Shown: positions 1-7,635 of the stretch, one piece after another | Position numbering within the stretch: position 1 is the first letter of the stretch | Layout: each line of letters opens with the position of its first letter | Assembly (NCBI GenBank): GCA_002451015.1 | Contig: DKBB01000263.1 | Location: 1 to 32,713, forward strand | DNA: 32,713 nt | Direction of reading: 5' to 3' | Source of the DNA: Acidobacteria bacterium UBA6911 | GTDB taxonomy: Bacteria; Acidobacteriota; UBA6911 | The notes under the pieces: model-generated | What the model saw: only the letters and a program-made list of their open reading frames with translations | Database searches by the model: none | Told to the model about the DNA's origin: nothing | Position numbers and translations under genes: made by a program

Positions 1-25
1 GGAAGATCATGGGTGTCCACGTTTA

Positions 26-41
26 TGGAGCGACAATTGCT
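26..41 (+). promoter_or_regulatory. possible sigma54-like -24/-12 element (weak)
   Basis: TGGAGCGACAATTGCT has TGG and TTGC at the 16-base spacing of the sigma54 consensus TGGCACRNNNNTTGCW, but two consensus positions between them differ. It would start RNA near position 52, about 110 bases before the first gene. A TGG/TTGC pair at this spacing is expected a few times by chance in a window this size, so this is only suggestive. Confidence 0.3.
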
Positions 42-65
42 TAACCTTGAACCCATAGGTACAAT
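37..65 (+). promoter_or_regulatory. possible sigma70-type promoter
   Basis: TTGCTT (37-42) and TACAAT (60-65) are separated by 17 bases. The -10 box is good and the -35 box is poor. It would drive the small secreted protein starting at 163. It overlaps the weak sigma54-like element at 26-41, and at most one of the two is likely to be real. Confidence 0.3.
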
Positions 66-162
66 ATTATTTACTCGCCGGAAGCCGGGCGTCTCTCTGA
101 AAAATTTATTGCATCTCATCAGGGGATCTGGGTAAATGATCCGAAAAGATAGGGGATTTCAT

Positions 163-570
163 ATGTACAATTTGAATTGGAACAAACATTTCCGTGCCCT
201 GATATTGATACCATCGGTTCTGTTTGTGGTGTTTTCGGGAACGGAACTTACAGCCCAGGAACAGGTCGTCCCGGTGGTTGACGGTCAATCAGGTCAATGC
301 AAGGCGGATTTTACCGTCATGGATGGGGATAAGAATCCTCTCTATGATGCAAAGATTGACGTTACTTTTCGTCATGGCTTCTTTGGAGTGCGTAAGATGT
401 CGCTTCAGGTTGGCACGAACAGTGAAGGCAAGGCGCGCGTTGTCGGCTTGCCCGACAAGTCCAAAAAGACATTTGAATTTAAAATTTCCTTTGGGATATT
501 GTCCGATACCGTTTTCATGCGTACATCCGACGATTGCAAGGCTGTCTTTGACGTTGTGCTTCAGGAGTAA
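163..570 (+). CDS. small secreted protein of unknown function
   Basis: I do not recognise a family. The 135-residue product begins with a positively charged stretch, a hydrophobic core (ALILIPSVLFVVF) and a likely signal-peptidase site near TELTAQEQ, so it should be exported. The mature part is about 100 residues, predicted mostly beta, with two cysteines (in SGQCKADF and SDDCKAVF) that could form a disulfide; such a fold could be Ig- or transthyretin-like. ATG 163 is preferred because AGGGGA lies 6-7 bases upstream and gives a normal signal peptide. An in-frame ATG at 136 also has AGGGGA before it and would add nine residues. The next gene starts about 100 bases downstream on the same strand. 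Confidence 0.6.
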   Translation: MYNLNWNKHFRALILIPSVLFVVFSGTELTAQEQVVPVVDGQSGQCKADFTVMDGDKNPLYDAKIDVTFRHGFFGVRKMSLQVGTNSEGKARVVGLPDKSKKTFEFKISFGILSDTVFMRTSDDCKAVFDVVLQE

Positions 571-672
571 CGCGGCTTTCGGGCAGCCGTTGATTATTGT
601 GCGGATTCAATCCGCGGAACAGAACCGGATATATGTCCTGCCATATGTCAGTCAAACATGGAGGGAATTCCT

Positions 673-1089
673 ATGATGTCGGAAGAGTCCAAACAAGGAT
701 TGAAGTTAGAATACGGATATGGATGTTCGGTGGCTATGCCTTTCCATCAGGCGATTGAGCGGATTACGGAAACTCTGAAGGAGGAAGGGTTCGGAGTCCT
801 CTCCCGGATAGATGTTCATGAGAAAATGAAAGAAAAACTGGGCGTCGATTTCCCAAATTACGTTATTCTCGGAGCATGCAACCCGCCTATTGCATACGAG
901 AGTCTGCAGGCCGAACCGAATCTCGGCCTGTTGCTACCCTGTAACGTAGTCGTGTACGAGAACGAGGGCAGGACCTTTGTAGCCGCGATAGATGCGAAGA
1001 AAATGCTGTCCATCGTGGGGAATCCCGCTCTTGAAGCCGCCGCCGTTCAGGTCAACGAAAAGCTGCAGAGAGCGATCGATCGATTTTAA
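673..1089 (+). CDS. DUF302 domain protein
   Basis: The 138-residue product matches the DUF302 family: an N-terminal alpha/beta domain ([37 protein letters not shown]), then the typical [34 protein letters not shown] block and an A(A)VDAKKML-like stretch. The GACNPP and [10 protein letters not shown] cysteines are the usual conserved pair. The biochemical role of DUF302 is not established; members occur near sulfur-oxidation and metal genes. Start 673 is chosen because GGAGGGA sits 6 bases upstream; an in-frame ATG at 658 lies upstream of that site. No signal peptide is visible, so the protein is probably cytoplasmic. Confidence 0.85.
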   Translation: MMSEESKQGLKLEYGYGCSVAMPFHQAIERITETLKEEGFGVLSRIDVHEKMKEKLGVDFPNYVILGACNPPIAYESLQAEPNLGLLLPCNVVVYENEGRTFVAAIDAKKMLSIVGNPALEAAAVQVNEKLQRAIDRF

Positions 1090-1156
1090 CCCGGACCGAT
1101 TATCTCCGGACACAGGATCCGCCGATCGCCAAATTATTTGAGCTGTCCATAGGATT

Positions 1157-2476
1157 ATGTTGCAAAATCTTTTTAAACTGCAGGAAAAAGGAACGAACCT
1201 GAAAACGGAGGCTGTCGCAGGCATTACGACTTTCATGACGCTGTCCTACATCATCTTCGTTCAACCGACGGTTCTTTCTTCCTGCGGGATGGATTTCGGC
1301 GCGGTTTTAGTCGCCACCTGCGTTGCGAGTGCGATCGCGACCATTGTCATGGGGCTGTACGCGAATTACCCGGTCGCCCTGGCTCCGGGCATGGGGCAGA
1401 ACTTCTTTTTCGCCTACACGGTTGTCCTGGGAATGGGAATCTCATGGCAGAAGGCTTTGGGCGCCGTATTTCTTTCAGGGGCTCTTTTCCTCTTTCTGTC
1501 CTTTTTCGGTTTCCGCGAAAAACTGATCGACAGCATTCCCGACTCTCTCAAACAGGCCATAGCCGTCGGCATCGGCCTGTTTGTGGCGATGATAGGATTC
1601 CAGTGGTCGGGAATCATCGTTGCCTCCTCCGGAACCCTTGTCAGCCTCGGATCCCTGCACACCAAACCCGCCCTGCTTTCCACCCTCGGCCTTGCGGTGA
1701 CGATCATTTTGATTTCCGCTCGCATCCGCGGCGCACTTCTATGGGGTATTCTGGCGACGGCGTTGGCCGGTCTGCCTCTCGGCGTGGTCAGGTACCATGG
1801 AATCGTAGGTAAAATTCCTTCACTGGCGCCGACATTTTTCAAACTCGATATCGCCGGAGCTTTCGATCTCGGATTGGTCAGTGTTGTGTTCGTGTTCTTC
1901 TTTCTGGCGTTGTTCGATTCCGTGGGCACTTTGATCGGTGTCAGCGACCAGGCCGGATTCCTGGTAAACGGAAAACTGCCTCGCGCAAAACAGGCACTTG
2001 CGGCGGATGCGTTCGGTTCCGTGTCCGGATCGGTTTTCGGCACTTCCACGATCACGGCCTATGTCGAGAGTGCCGCCGGGGTCGCTGAAGGGGGCCGAAC
2101 CGGCCTGGCCAACATGGTTACGGGCGCCATGATGCTGTTGTCGCTATTCTTCTATCCTCTTGCAAGAATGATCGGCGAAGGCGTTGCCATGGCCGACGGA
2201 TCTCAGATCTACCCGGTTGTCGCTCCCGTCCTCATAGTTGTAGGAAGTATGATGCTGCGCAACGTGAGCAGGATCCCGTGGGGAGATACCACAGTGGCCA
2301 TCCCCGCATTCCTGACAATGACCGTCATGCCTTTCGCCTTCAGCATAACGGAAGGTATCGCCTTCGGATTCATATCGTACTCGCTGCTGAAAATCGTGAC
2401 CGGCAGGGGGCGCGAGGTACACGGACTGGTCTACCTGTTCGCCGCCCTGTTTGTAGCCCGCTATGTATTCCTGTGA
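1157..2476 (+). CDS. NCS2/AzgA-type purine permease
   Basis: This 439-residue, about 12- to 14-helix membrane protein belongs to the nucleobase:cation symporter-2 superfamily, AzgA (adenine/guanine/hypoxanthine) branch. Diagnostic stretches are ALAPGMGQNFFFAY near residue 75, the DSVGTLIGVSDQAGF block near residue 255 and STITAYVESAAGVAEGGRTGL near residue 297; the last two carry the acidic residues that contact purines in the family. The length is typical for AzgA. It is probably an inner-membrane proton-coupled purine uptake carrier; the exact substrate cannot be read from sequence. The ribosome site before ATG 1157 is poor (ATAGGATT). It may be cotranscribed with the reductase-like gene starting 32 bases downstream. 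Confidence 0.88.
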   Translation: MLQNLFKLQEKGTNLKTEAVAGITTFMTLSYIIFVQPTVLSSCGMDFGAVLVATCVASAIATIVMGLYANYPVALAPGMGQNFFFAYTVVLGMGISWQKALGAVFLSGALFLFLSFFGFREKLIDSIPDSLKQAIAVGIGLFVAMIGFQWSGIIVASSGTLVSLGSLHTKPALLSTLGLAVTIILISARIRGALLWGILATALAGLPLGVVRYHGIVGKIPSLAPTFFKLDIAGAFDLGLVSVVFVFFFLALFDSVGTLIGVSDQAGFLVNGKLPRAKQALAADAFGSVSGSVFGTSTITAYVESAAGVAEGGRTGLANMVTGAMMLLSLFFYPLARMIGEGVAMADGSQIYPVVAPVLIVVGSMMLRNVSRIPWGDTTVAIPAFLTMTVMPFAFSITEGIAFGFISYSLLKIVTGRGREVHGLVYLFAALFVARYVFL

Positions 2477-2508
2477 CCAGGGACCTGTTGCCTGCAAAGA
2501 CTCCTGAT

Positions 2509-3378
2509 ATGCTTATACCGGAAAACTGGAAAATACTCGTTACGGGCATTACCTCCATACACGGGTGGCCCATATATCAACGCCTGAAGCAGCATTTGCC
2601 GCCGGAGAGGTTATACGGCATTCGTCCGCCCAACACTGCAGTTCCTGCCGGTCCGGGGATAAACGCCGCCTGTATTACCGACAAGGATCGGCTTTCCCGA
2701 ATTCGAACCCGCTTCAAGCCGACGCACGTGGTGCATTGCGCCGGAGTCTGTGACCTGGATGTCTGCGAAGACCGGCCGGAATGGGCTTATGCAATGAATG
2801 TCGAAGGCACACAGGTGATCGGCGAAGTGTTCGGGGACCGGCCCGTCACCTATATGAGTACGGACCTGGTTTTCTCGGGGGAAGATCCGCCCGAAGGCGG
2901 ATATGCCGAATGCCATGAAATCGATCCTGTCAGCGTGGCCGGCAAGACCTTCGCCGAGGCCGAAACACACCTCGACACTGATGACCGTCACTGCATCATC
3001 CGTTTGGGCCTTCCCCTGGGCGATTCGGTCCACGGGGACAAGGGGGCCATCGACTGGATTGAAAGCCGCTTCAAACGTCAATTGCCCGTGACGCTTTTTC
3101 ATGACGAATATCGCAGTTGCGTGTCCTGCGACGCCATAGCCGACATGGCAATGCATGTCCTGTCAGGGCAATGGACCGGACTCTATCATTTCGGAGGCTC
3201 CCGTTCCTGGAGCCTGCACGATATCGGCGCCTACGTCATCCAGCGCGGTGGCTATGATCCGTCTCTGCTCAATGGTATTCTGAGGAACCAGGAGGTGGAC
3301 GGCCCTCCGCGGATCGGCGATGTATCCCTGAATTCCAGCCGCTATAGAGAACGCCTCGAGAAAAAAGATGAAGAATAA
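2509..3378 (+). CDS. RmlD-like SDR-fold protein with degenerate active site
   Basis: The 289-residue protein aligns with the RmlD_sub_bind/extended SDR fold: a nucleotide-binding loop TGITSIHG (residues 12-19), THVVHCAG (72-79), NVEGTQVIGE, STDLVFSG (117-124), and the region that holds the YxxxK catalytic pair. That region reads PVSVAGKTFAEAE, so the expected Tyr is Ala144 and the expected Lys is Phe148. The second glycine of TGxxGxxG is also Ser. Family knowledge says Tyr and Lys are needed for reductase or epimerase chemistry, so this copy may be a binding or scaffold protein (compare the RmlD-like MAT2B regulatory subunit). I chose ATG 2509 because an earlier in-frame codon at 2278 would run through the permease gene. 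Its end overlaps the SUI1 gene by 11 bases. Confidence 0.75.
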   Translation: MLIPENWKILVTGITSIHGWPIYQRLKQHLPPERLYGIRPPNTAVPAGPGINAACITDKDRLSRIRTRFKPTHVVHCAGVCDLDVCEDRPEWAYAMNVEGTQVIGEVFGDRPVTYMSTDLVFSGEDPPEGGYAECHEIDPVSVAGKTFAEAETHLDTDDRHCIIRLGLPLGDSVHGDKGAIDWIESRFKRQLPVTLFHDEYRSCVSCDAIADMAMHVLSGQWTGLYHFGGSRSWSLHDIGAYVIQRGGYDPSLLNGILRNQEVDGPPRIGDVSLNSSRYRERLEKKDEE

Positions 3379-3748
3379 AAGAATTTCCGGTTCCCGGCAG
3401 TCGGAATACAGCCTGGTCTATTCGACCTCCGAGGGCCGTATATGCCCGGATTGTTCGAATCCTGTGGATCGCTGCACTTGCCGTAGTGAAGCGGCAGCTC
3501 CAAAGGGGGACGGAATTGTTCGTGTATCCCGTAGTACAAAAGGACGTAAAGGCAAGGGAGTAACTGTTGTTGCAGGCATTCCCATGACGGGAGATGCGCT
3601 TAAAAAACTTGCTCAGAAACTCAAGCAACGCTGCGGCGCAGGCGGGACTGTAAAAGACGGGACGATTGAAATCCAGGGGGAGCATCGGGATCTGCTGTTT
3701 TCCGAGCTGACTAAACTGGGATACAGGGTCAAACGCTCCGGAGGGTAA
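3368..3748 (+). CDS. yciH: bacterial SUI1/eIF1-like translation factor (YciH)
   Basis: The 126-residue protein has a short N-terminal cysteine cluster (C26, C29, C36, C38), which could bind a metal, followed by a complete SUI1 domain: KGKGVTVVAGIPMTGDALKKLAQKLKQRCGAGGTVKDGTIEIQGEHRDLL, then LGYRVKRSGG. This matches bacterial YciH, a homologue of eukaryotic eIF1, which is thought to check initiation fidelity on the 30S subunit. Its first codon lies inside the last codons of the RmlD-like gene, so translation is probably coupled. No strong Shine-Dalgarno is visible before ATG 3368 (GAGAAAAAAG only). Confidence 0.92.
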   Translation: MKNKRISGSRQSEYSLVYSTSEGRICPDCSNPVDRCTCRSEAAAPKGDGIVRVSRSTKGRKGKGVTVVAGIPMTGDALKKLAQKLKQRCGAGGTVKDGTIEIQGEHRDLLFSELTKLGYRVKRSGG

Positions 3749-3832
3749 CCATGGAATCATATTTTCCAAATTAATGAGTTATTTTCTTTCCCGGGATGTT
3801 CGAATTTGAAAGGAAGAAAAAGGAGAGTGCAT

Positions 3833-4423
3833 ATGTCTAAACGCCGGTCTTACTTATCGGGCGAGGCTATTGTTCTTATTTTTTTCCTGATTTTTCAGCC
3901 TCTGTCCGGCAACGGACAGAAAAAAGATTTTTGCTCCAAAGAGGATGGAAGGGACTCAATATTAATAAGAGGAGAAATTTCGGCAGGGAAATTATTTTCG
4001 AGGCCGTTTGGAAATGGAATGATGTTTTCTTTAAAACCCATTGATAAAGGGTGGATTATTGGAGTGAATGAAAGAAATCAACCAGAATTCGATATAGCCC
4101 GTCTAACCCTTCCCTTGCACGGTCCAAACCCCAGATTCATTGAAGGCTGGCATTTCAGGAATTCATCCAATACCGGACCGAATGATGGGTCGGTTAATGT
4201 GCCCCAGGAAAGCCGGGAATTTATATTTTCTCCTATTGTCCACACTATTTTCGAAAAGGGCAGAGAAAGGAATGTTGGGATGGATGATATTGAGAAGATA
4301 GAGCAATATGGGCGCGGAGAGCTGTATATGGAGGATTATAGGCTTTCGGATTTAGAGGCGGGGATGATAGCCGGGATAGCTTATATGAGGTTCAGGGTTT
4401 GTCTTTCATGGCCCGTTGATTGA
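3833..4423 (+). CDS. exported protein of unknown function
   Basis: I do not recognise the family. The 196-residue product starts with MSKRR, a hydrophobic core (AIVLIFFLIFQPL) and a plausible cleavage after LSGNGQ, so it is probably periplasmic or outer-surface. The mature part includes GEISAGKLFSRPFGNGMMFSLKPIDKGW, an aromatic/basic middle, and a C-terminal AGMIAGIAYMRFRVCLSWPVD that reads like edge beta strands. ATG 3833 is preferred over the in-frame TTG at 3806 because AGGAGA is 6 bases upstream. The coding sequence is clearly AT-richer than both neighbours, which may mean recent acquisition. It converges with the symporter gene. Confidence 0.7.
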   Translation: MSKRRSYLSGEAIVLIFFLIFQPLSGNGQKKDFCSKEDGRDSILIRGEISAGKLFSRPFGNGMMFSLKPIDKGWIIGVNERNQPEFDIARLTLPLHGPNPRFIEGWHFRNSSNTGPNDGSVNVPQESREFIFSPIVHTIFEKGRERNVGMDDIEKIEQYGRGELYMEDYRLSDLEAGMIAGIAYMRFRVCLSWPVD

Positions 4424-4456
4424 AGCTTCCATGATTATATCCTTTGAGATGAAAGT

Positions 4457-5974
4457 TCAAAGCCGCCAGCCCGTGTCCGTCTGTTCGATTATGTTTTTAC
4501 TCGGCCGTCTGCCTGCAAGGCTGAATATTGCGAGAGCAAAAACGGCCAGGATAAAGGGCCCCAGGCTGAAATGCACCGGCAGTTTTACGATAAACTTGTC
4601 GATGTAGCCGAAAACCGGGGCGCTCAGTAGTCCGGTCAACATGGCGGCCAGGGCGCCGGCGCCGTTGGCGCGTTTCCAGAAAAGACCGCCTATAAGCGGT
4701 GCGGCGAATACCGCAAGCATGACGCCGATCCCCATCCAGATAAGCCACGCCAGCAGCTCAGCCGGGTAGAGTGCAAGAACCAGGGATATGGCAGCTGCGA
4801 TAATGACGGAAACGCGGCTGATCAGCATTATTTTACGGTTGGGTGCATCCGGTTTCCACAGGTTGCGAAAAAGATCCCAGGCGCAGGAACCGCCGATGGT
4901 TAAAAGAAGCCTGTCCGTAGTCGACATTACGGCTGCCAGCACCAGGACGGCAAAAAACGACTGCAGGACCGGCCCCGTCAAAGTCTCCGTGGCTACAATG
5001 AACGTGTAGTCCGTGGGATTGGCGACCCCTTCCGGCAGGGAAAGCCTCCCTTCCTGCGCCATGCTCCGGGCCGCGAGTCCGACCCATTTGACGACGTGAT
5101 GAAAAGCGCTCATGATGACAAAAGCCGCCAGAGGAGCCCATCGAAAATAGGCGTTTTTGCGGGCCGCCAGCACGTTGTTGATTATATGTGGAGCGCATGA
5201 GAGACCCAGGCAGACCATAATCCCGAACGATACGATGAAAACCGGTGTGAAAAACATATCCGGAGAGACAGGCGGATGTTGCTGCGGGCTGGCCGCGTGC
5301 AGCATGAGTGGATCGATCGAGGCCAGGACACGGTTGATCTCCGTGAGTCCCCCCGCCCGGGACACAATCAGGGGGCCGACCGCAAGAACGCCGACCACGA
5401 GAATGCTCCCCTGGAGCAGCGTGGTCCAGCTTACGGCATAGAGACCGCCCAGGAAAACGTAGACGGTAACCAGCACGGCGCCGATCAGCAAGCCTACGGG
5501 GTATGATACCCCCAGGATTCTGTTCAGGGTAATGCCGATAGCCGTATACTGCCCCACCAGGTAGATCAGGGAAATAATCACTACCGCCAGGCCACTGACG
5601 CCTCTGACCATCCGGGGGCTTTCGAACCGATGCGCAAAGTAATCCTGCAGAGTCAGGTGATTGTGCCGGCGGGCGATCCGGTGCAGTTTCGGACCGAAAA
5701 AACAGAGGACGACAACCAGGGTGCACGGCACGAAAATCTGGTCGCATATGCTGGGCCAGCCGGATACATAGCTCAAGCCGGCGGCTCCCAGGAGCGCCAT
5801 GCCGCTGGCCATGCTGGCGACCATGAGAATGGTGAATACCCAGAATCCGAGGCTCCGGTCGGCGACCAGGTAACTGTCGAAATTCTGAATTTTTCGCGCG
5901 GCCCAGAATCCGATCAGCAGCAGGATTCCGAAGTAAAGGATGGAAAACAGCCATGTGGAACCCGGATCGTTCAT
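4457..5974 (-). CDS. sodium:solute symporter family (SSS) protein
   Basis: The 505-residue protein has the SSS/SLC5 layout, about 13 transmembrane helices. Typical segments are YFGILLLIGFWAARKIQNFDSYLVADRSLG at the N terminus, ASMASGMALLGAAGLSY in helix 2 (one side of the Na+ site), GGLYAVSWTTLLQGSIL, and AAVMSTTDRLLLTIGGSCAWDL in the helix 8-9 region. It resembles the pantothenate/proline branch, but the substrate is unknown. The start ATG overlaps the stop of the 46-residue peptide gene upstream (ATGA), and GGAGGA lies just before it. The neighbouring esterase and FAD enzyme suggest uptake of an organic acid or ester-derived compound. The gene ends convergently with the exported protein gene. 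Confidence 0.9.
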   Translation of the reverse strand: MNDPGSTWLFSILYFGILLLIGFWAARKIQNFDSYLVADRSLGFWVFTILMVASMASGMALLGAAGLSYVSGWPSICDQIFVPCTLVVVLCFFGPKLHRIARRHNHLTLQDYFAHRFESPRMVRGVSGLAVVIISLIYLVGQYTAIGITLNRILGVSYPVGLLIGAVLVTVYVFLGGLYAVSWTTLLQGSILVVGVLAVGPLIVSRAGGLTEINRVLASIDPLMLHAASPQQHPPVSPDMFFTPVFIVSFGIMVCLGLSCAPHIINNVLAARKNAYFRWAPLAAFVIMSAFHHVVKWVGLAARSMAQEGRLSLPEGVANPTDYTFIVATETLTGPVLQSFFAVLVLAAVMSTTDRLLLTIGGSCAWDLFRNLWKPDAPNRKIMLISRVSVIIAAAISLVLALYPAELLAWLIWMGIGVMLAVFAAPLIGGLFWKRANGAGALAAMLTGLLSAPVFGYIDKFIVKLPVHFSLGPFILAVFALAIFSLAGRRPSKNIIEQTDTGWRL

Positions 5975-6111
5975 AAATTCAAATCCTCCGGATCCTGAGT
6001 GTCAGCACTGTCTCCTGTCGGGAATCGTACGCCCCACCATATCAGCAGGACAAGGATCAAAACGGGAATTCCGAAAGCAACAATTGTGGTTGAAAGCGGC
6101 AGTCCGAACAT
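5971..6111 (-). CDS. 46-residue symporter small accessory membrane protein
   Basis: A short gene of 46 codons plus stop lies between the FAD enzyme and the symporter. The product, MFGLPLSTTIVAFGIPVLIL and then VLLIWWGVRFPTGDSADTQD and PEDLNL, has one hydrophobic helix (about residues 8-28), an aromatic-rich edge (WW) and an acidic tail. It matches in size, layout and position the small single-helix peptides known to be encoded directly before SSS-family symporters. Its TGA stop shares ATGA with the symporter start, so translation is coupled. It begins 25 bases after the FAD-enzyme stop, with AGAGGA rather far (about 14 bases) upstream. It probably helps the symporter fold or be stable; this is inference. 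Confidence 0.8.
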   Translation of the reverse strand: MFGLPLSTTIVAFGIPVLILVLLIWWGVRFPTGDSADTQDPEDLNL

Positions 6112-6136
6112 GGCTGATTAAAGTGTCCTCTGTAAA

Positions 6137-7576
6137 TTAATGCGTTCCAGTCAGAATCGCTCCCTGTTCCACCAGCATGCGCTGCAGCTCCGTCACATCC
6201 GACTCCAGCATCCTGGGAGTGATATTATCCCTCGCGCAGAGAGCCGCCGCAACACCGGCGGCCTGCCCCGATACCATGGTCTGCATGAGGAAGCGCTGGT
6301 ACGCCTCGCGCTTCGCTGATATAGCCTTGCCCGCCACGAGAAGATTCTCAATACTCCTTGGAACCAGGCACCGGTAGGGAACGTCATGGGATCCGCCATT
6401 CTTGGGCACATCCGGCGGTTTCATCGTTCCAAGCGTGCCGGGACCTACCACGTGAACGGCGCCGGCCGGGAATGCGCTCTTGTATATGACGTCGTCGAAC
6501 TTGCGCTCCTCGACGACATCCTCTCCCGTCAGCACATAGTCTCCCATGATGCGGCGTCCTTCTCGAATGCGCACTTCGGGGCAGACTCTCGTGATATAGG
6601 CATTCTTAAATCCGGGCAGGTACGTCTTTATGAATTTCCATGCTACGACAATCTGTTTCCGGCACTCGATCTCGGCGAAAGTCAGATCGTTGACGTCGGT
6701 CGCATCGCAATTTCCTATCTGGGAAGAGTGCTGGAAATGGGCTTGGATGACTCCCCCTTCCCGCGGGATCAGGAAAAAGCCGACGCCGCTGTACCCGTGC
6801 CATTCGCCGGTTTCCAGGCCCTTCATCTTGATGCTCCGGTACCCCATGACCTCACCGAATTCGGTGATGGAATCCACCTTGCGTATCCGGGCCACAAGCT
6901 CGTCGTAGGTCCACGAGTGCTGTGTGTTTTCCTGGAATCTTTCAAACTCAAATTCTTCGGGATTGCGCTTGATATAATCCAGAACCTCTTCCCAGTCGAC
7001 ACCGTCGGCGGTGAAAGACAGCGAATGGGGTTCCATCTTGTCCTTCGGCAGGATTTCGTAAGGGGCGCCGGCACGGGCGGCAATTTCTCCTTCACCGGTA
7101 CAATCGATAATAACCCTGCCGAAAAGGGTTTGTCGCCCCGAGACGTTTTCCACCGTCACACCCTTTACGGTATTGTCTTTTTTTAGGACATCGACGGCGA
7201 GGGAATGAAGGAGAAGTTTCACGTCGTTCTCCTGCATCATCTCGAAGATCATAAGCCCCCACCAGTCGGGATCCACGTAGGCGAAGGTATACCAGCCGCG
7301 GAAATCGGGTTCCATGTGAGGAAGTGCGTGGCCTTCTTTAAGGAGGCGTTCATGCGTTTCGGTAATGATGCCGCCGATAATCCGCTCTCGCCGGTCGTTA
7401 TAAAGATTGGCGTATGCGAAACCCGGAGGGCCTGAAATGTTCAGTTGGCCTCCGAGGGCTCCGTTCCGTTCTATGACAAGAGTATTCGCTCCAGTTCTGG
7501 CTGCGGCAATGGCTGCTGCGACTCCCGAAGTTCCACCGCCGACCACGATCACATCGTACTCGTTGCTTGTATCCAT
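6137..7576 (-). CDS. FAD-dependent oxidoreductase (FAD_oxidored family)
   Basis: The 479-residue protein opens with a Rossmann dinucleotide loop (YDVIVVGGGTSGVAAAIAAARTG, residues 7-29) and the acidic ribose-binding residue in VIERNGALGGQ. A middle block VIIDCTGEGEIAARAGAPYE and a C-terminal second FAD segment (VPYRCLVPRSIENLLVAGKAISAKREAYQRFLMQTMVSGQAAGVAAALCARDN) complete the PF12831-type fold. Such enzymes are often found in sugar or organic-acid catabolic clusters as dehydrogenases whose substrate is rarely known. It has no signal peptide. It sits between the Tat esterase (59-base gap) and the symporter peptide (25-base gap), probably in one operon. Function beyond the family is not claimed. 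Confidence 0.88.
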   Translation of the reverse strand: MDTSNEYDVIVVGGGTSGVAAAIAAARTGANTLVIERNGALGGQLNISGPPGFAYANLYNDRRERIIGGIITETHERLLKEGHALPHMEPDFRGWYTFAYVDPDWWGLMIFEMMQENDVKLLLHSLAVDVLKKDNTVKGVTVENVSGRQTLFGRVIIDCTGEGEIAARAGAPYEILPKDKMEPHSLSFTADGVDWEEVLDYIKRNPEEFEFERFQENTQHSWTYDELVARIRKVDSITEFGEVMGYRSIKMKGLETGEWHGYSGVGFFLIPREGGVIQAHFQHSSQIGNCDATDVNDLTFAEIECRKQIVVAWKFIKTYLPGFKNAYITRVCPEVRIREGRRIMGDYVLTGEDVVEERKFDDVIYKSAFPAGAVHVVGPGTLGTMKPPDVPKNGGSHDVPYRCLVPRSIENLLVAGKAISAKREAYQRFLMQTMVSGQAAGVAAALCARDNITPRMLESDVTELQRMLVEQGAILTGTH

Positions 7577-7635
7577 TGCTGGCTCCCCAATATATCAATT
7601 CCGGTAAAACCGGTGATGGTTTCACACAGGCGCAG

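Noticed and set aside
409..424. TGGCACGAACAGTGAA as a sigma54 element
   Set aside because: It lacks the -12 GC and lies inside a coding region.
601..615. GCGGAT-TCA-ATCCGC as a terminator of the first gene
   Set aside because: The hairpin is good but no T-run follows.
6386..7186. 266-codon plus-strand frame
   Set aside because: It lies antisense inside the FAD oxidoreductase gene, which has clear motifs in its own frame.
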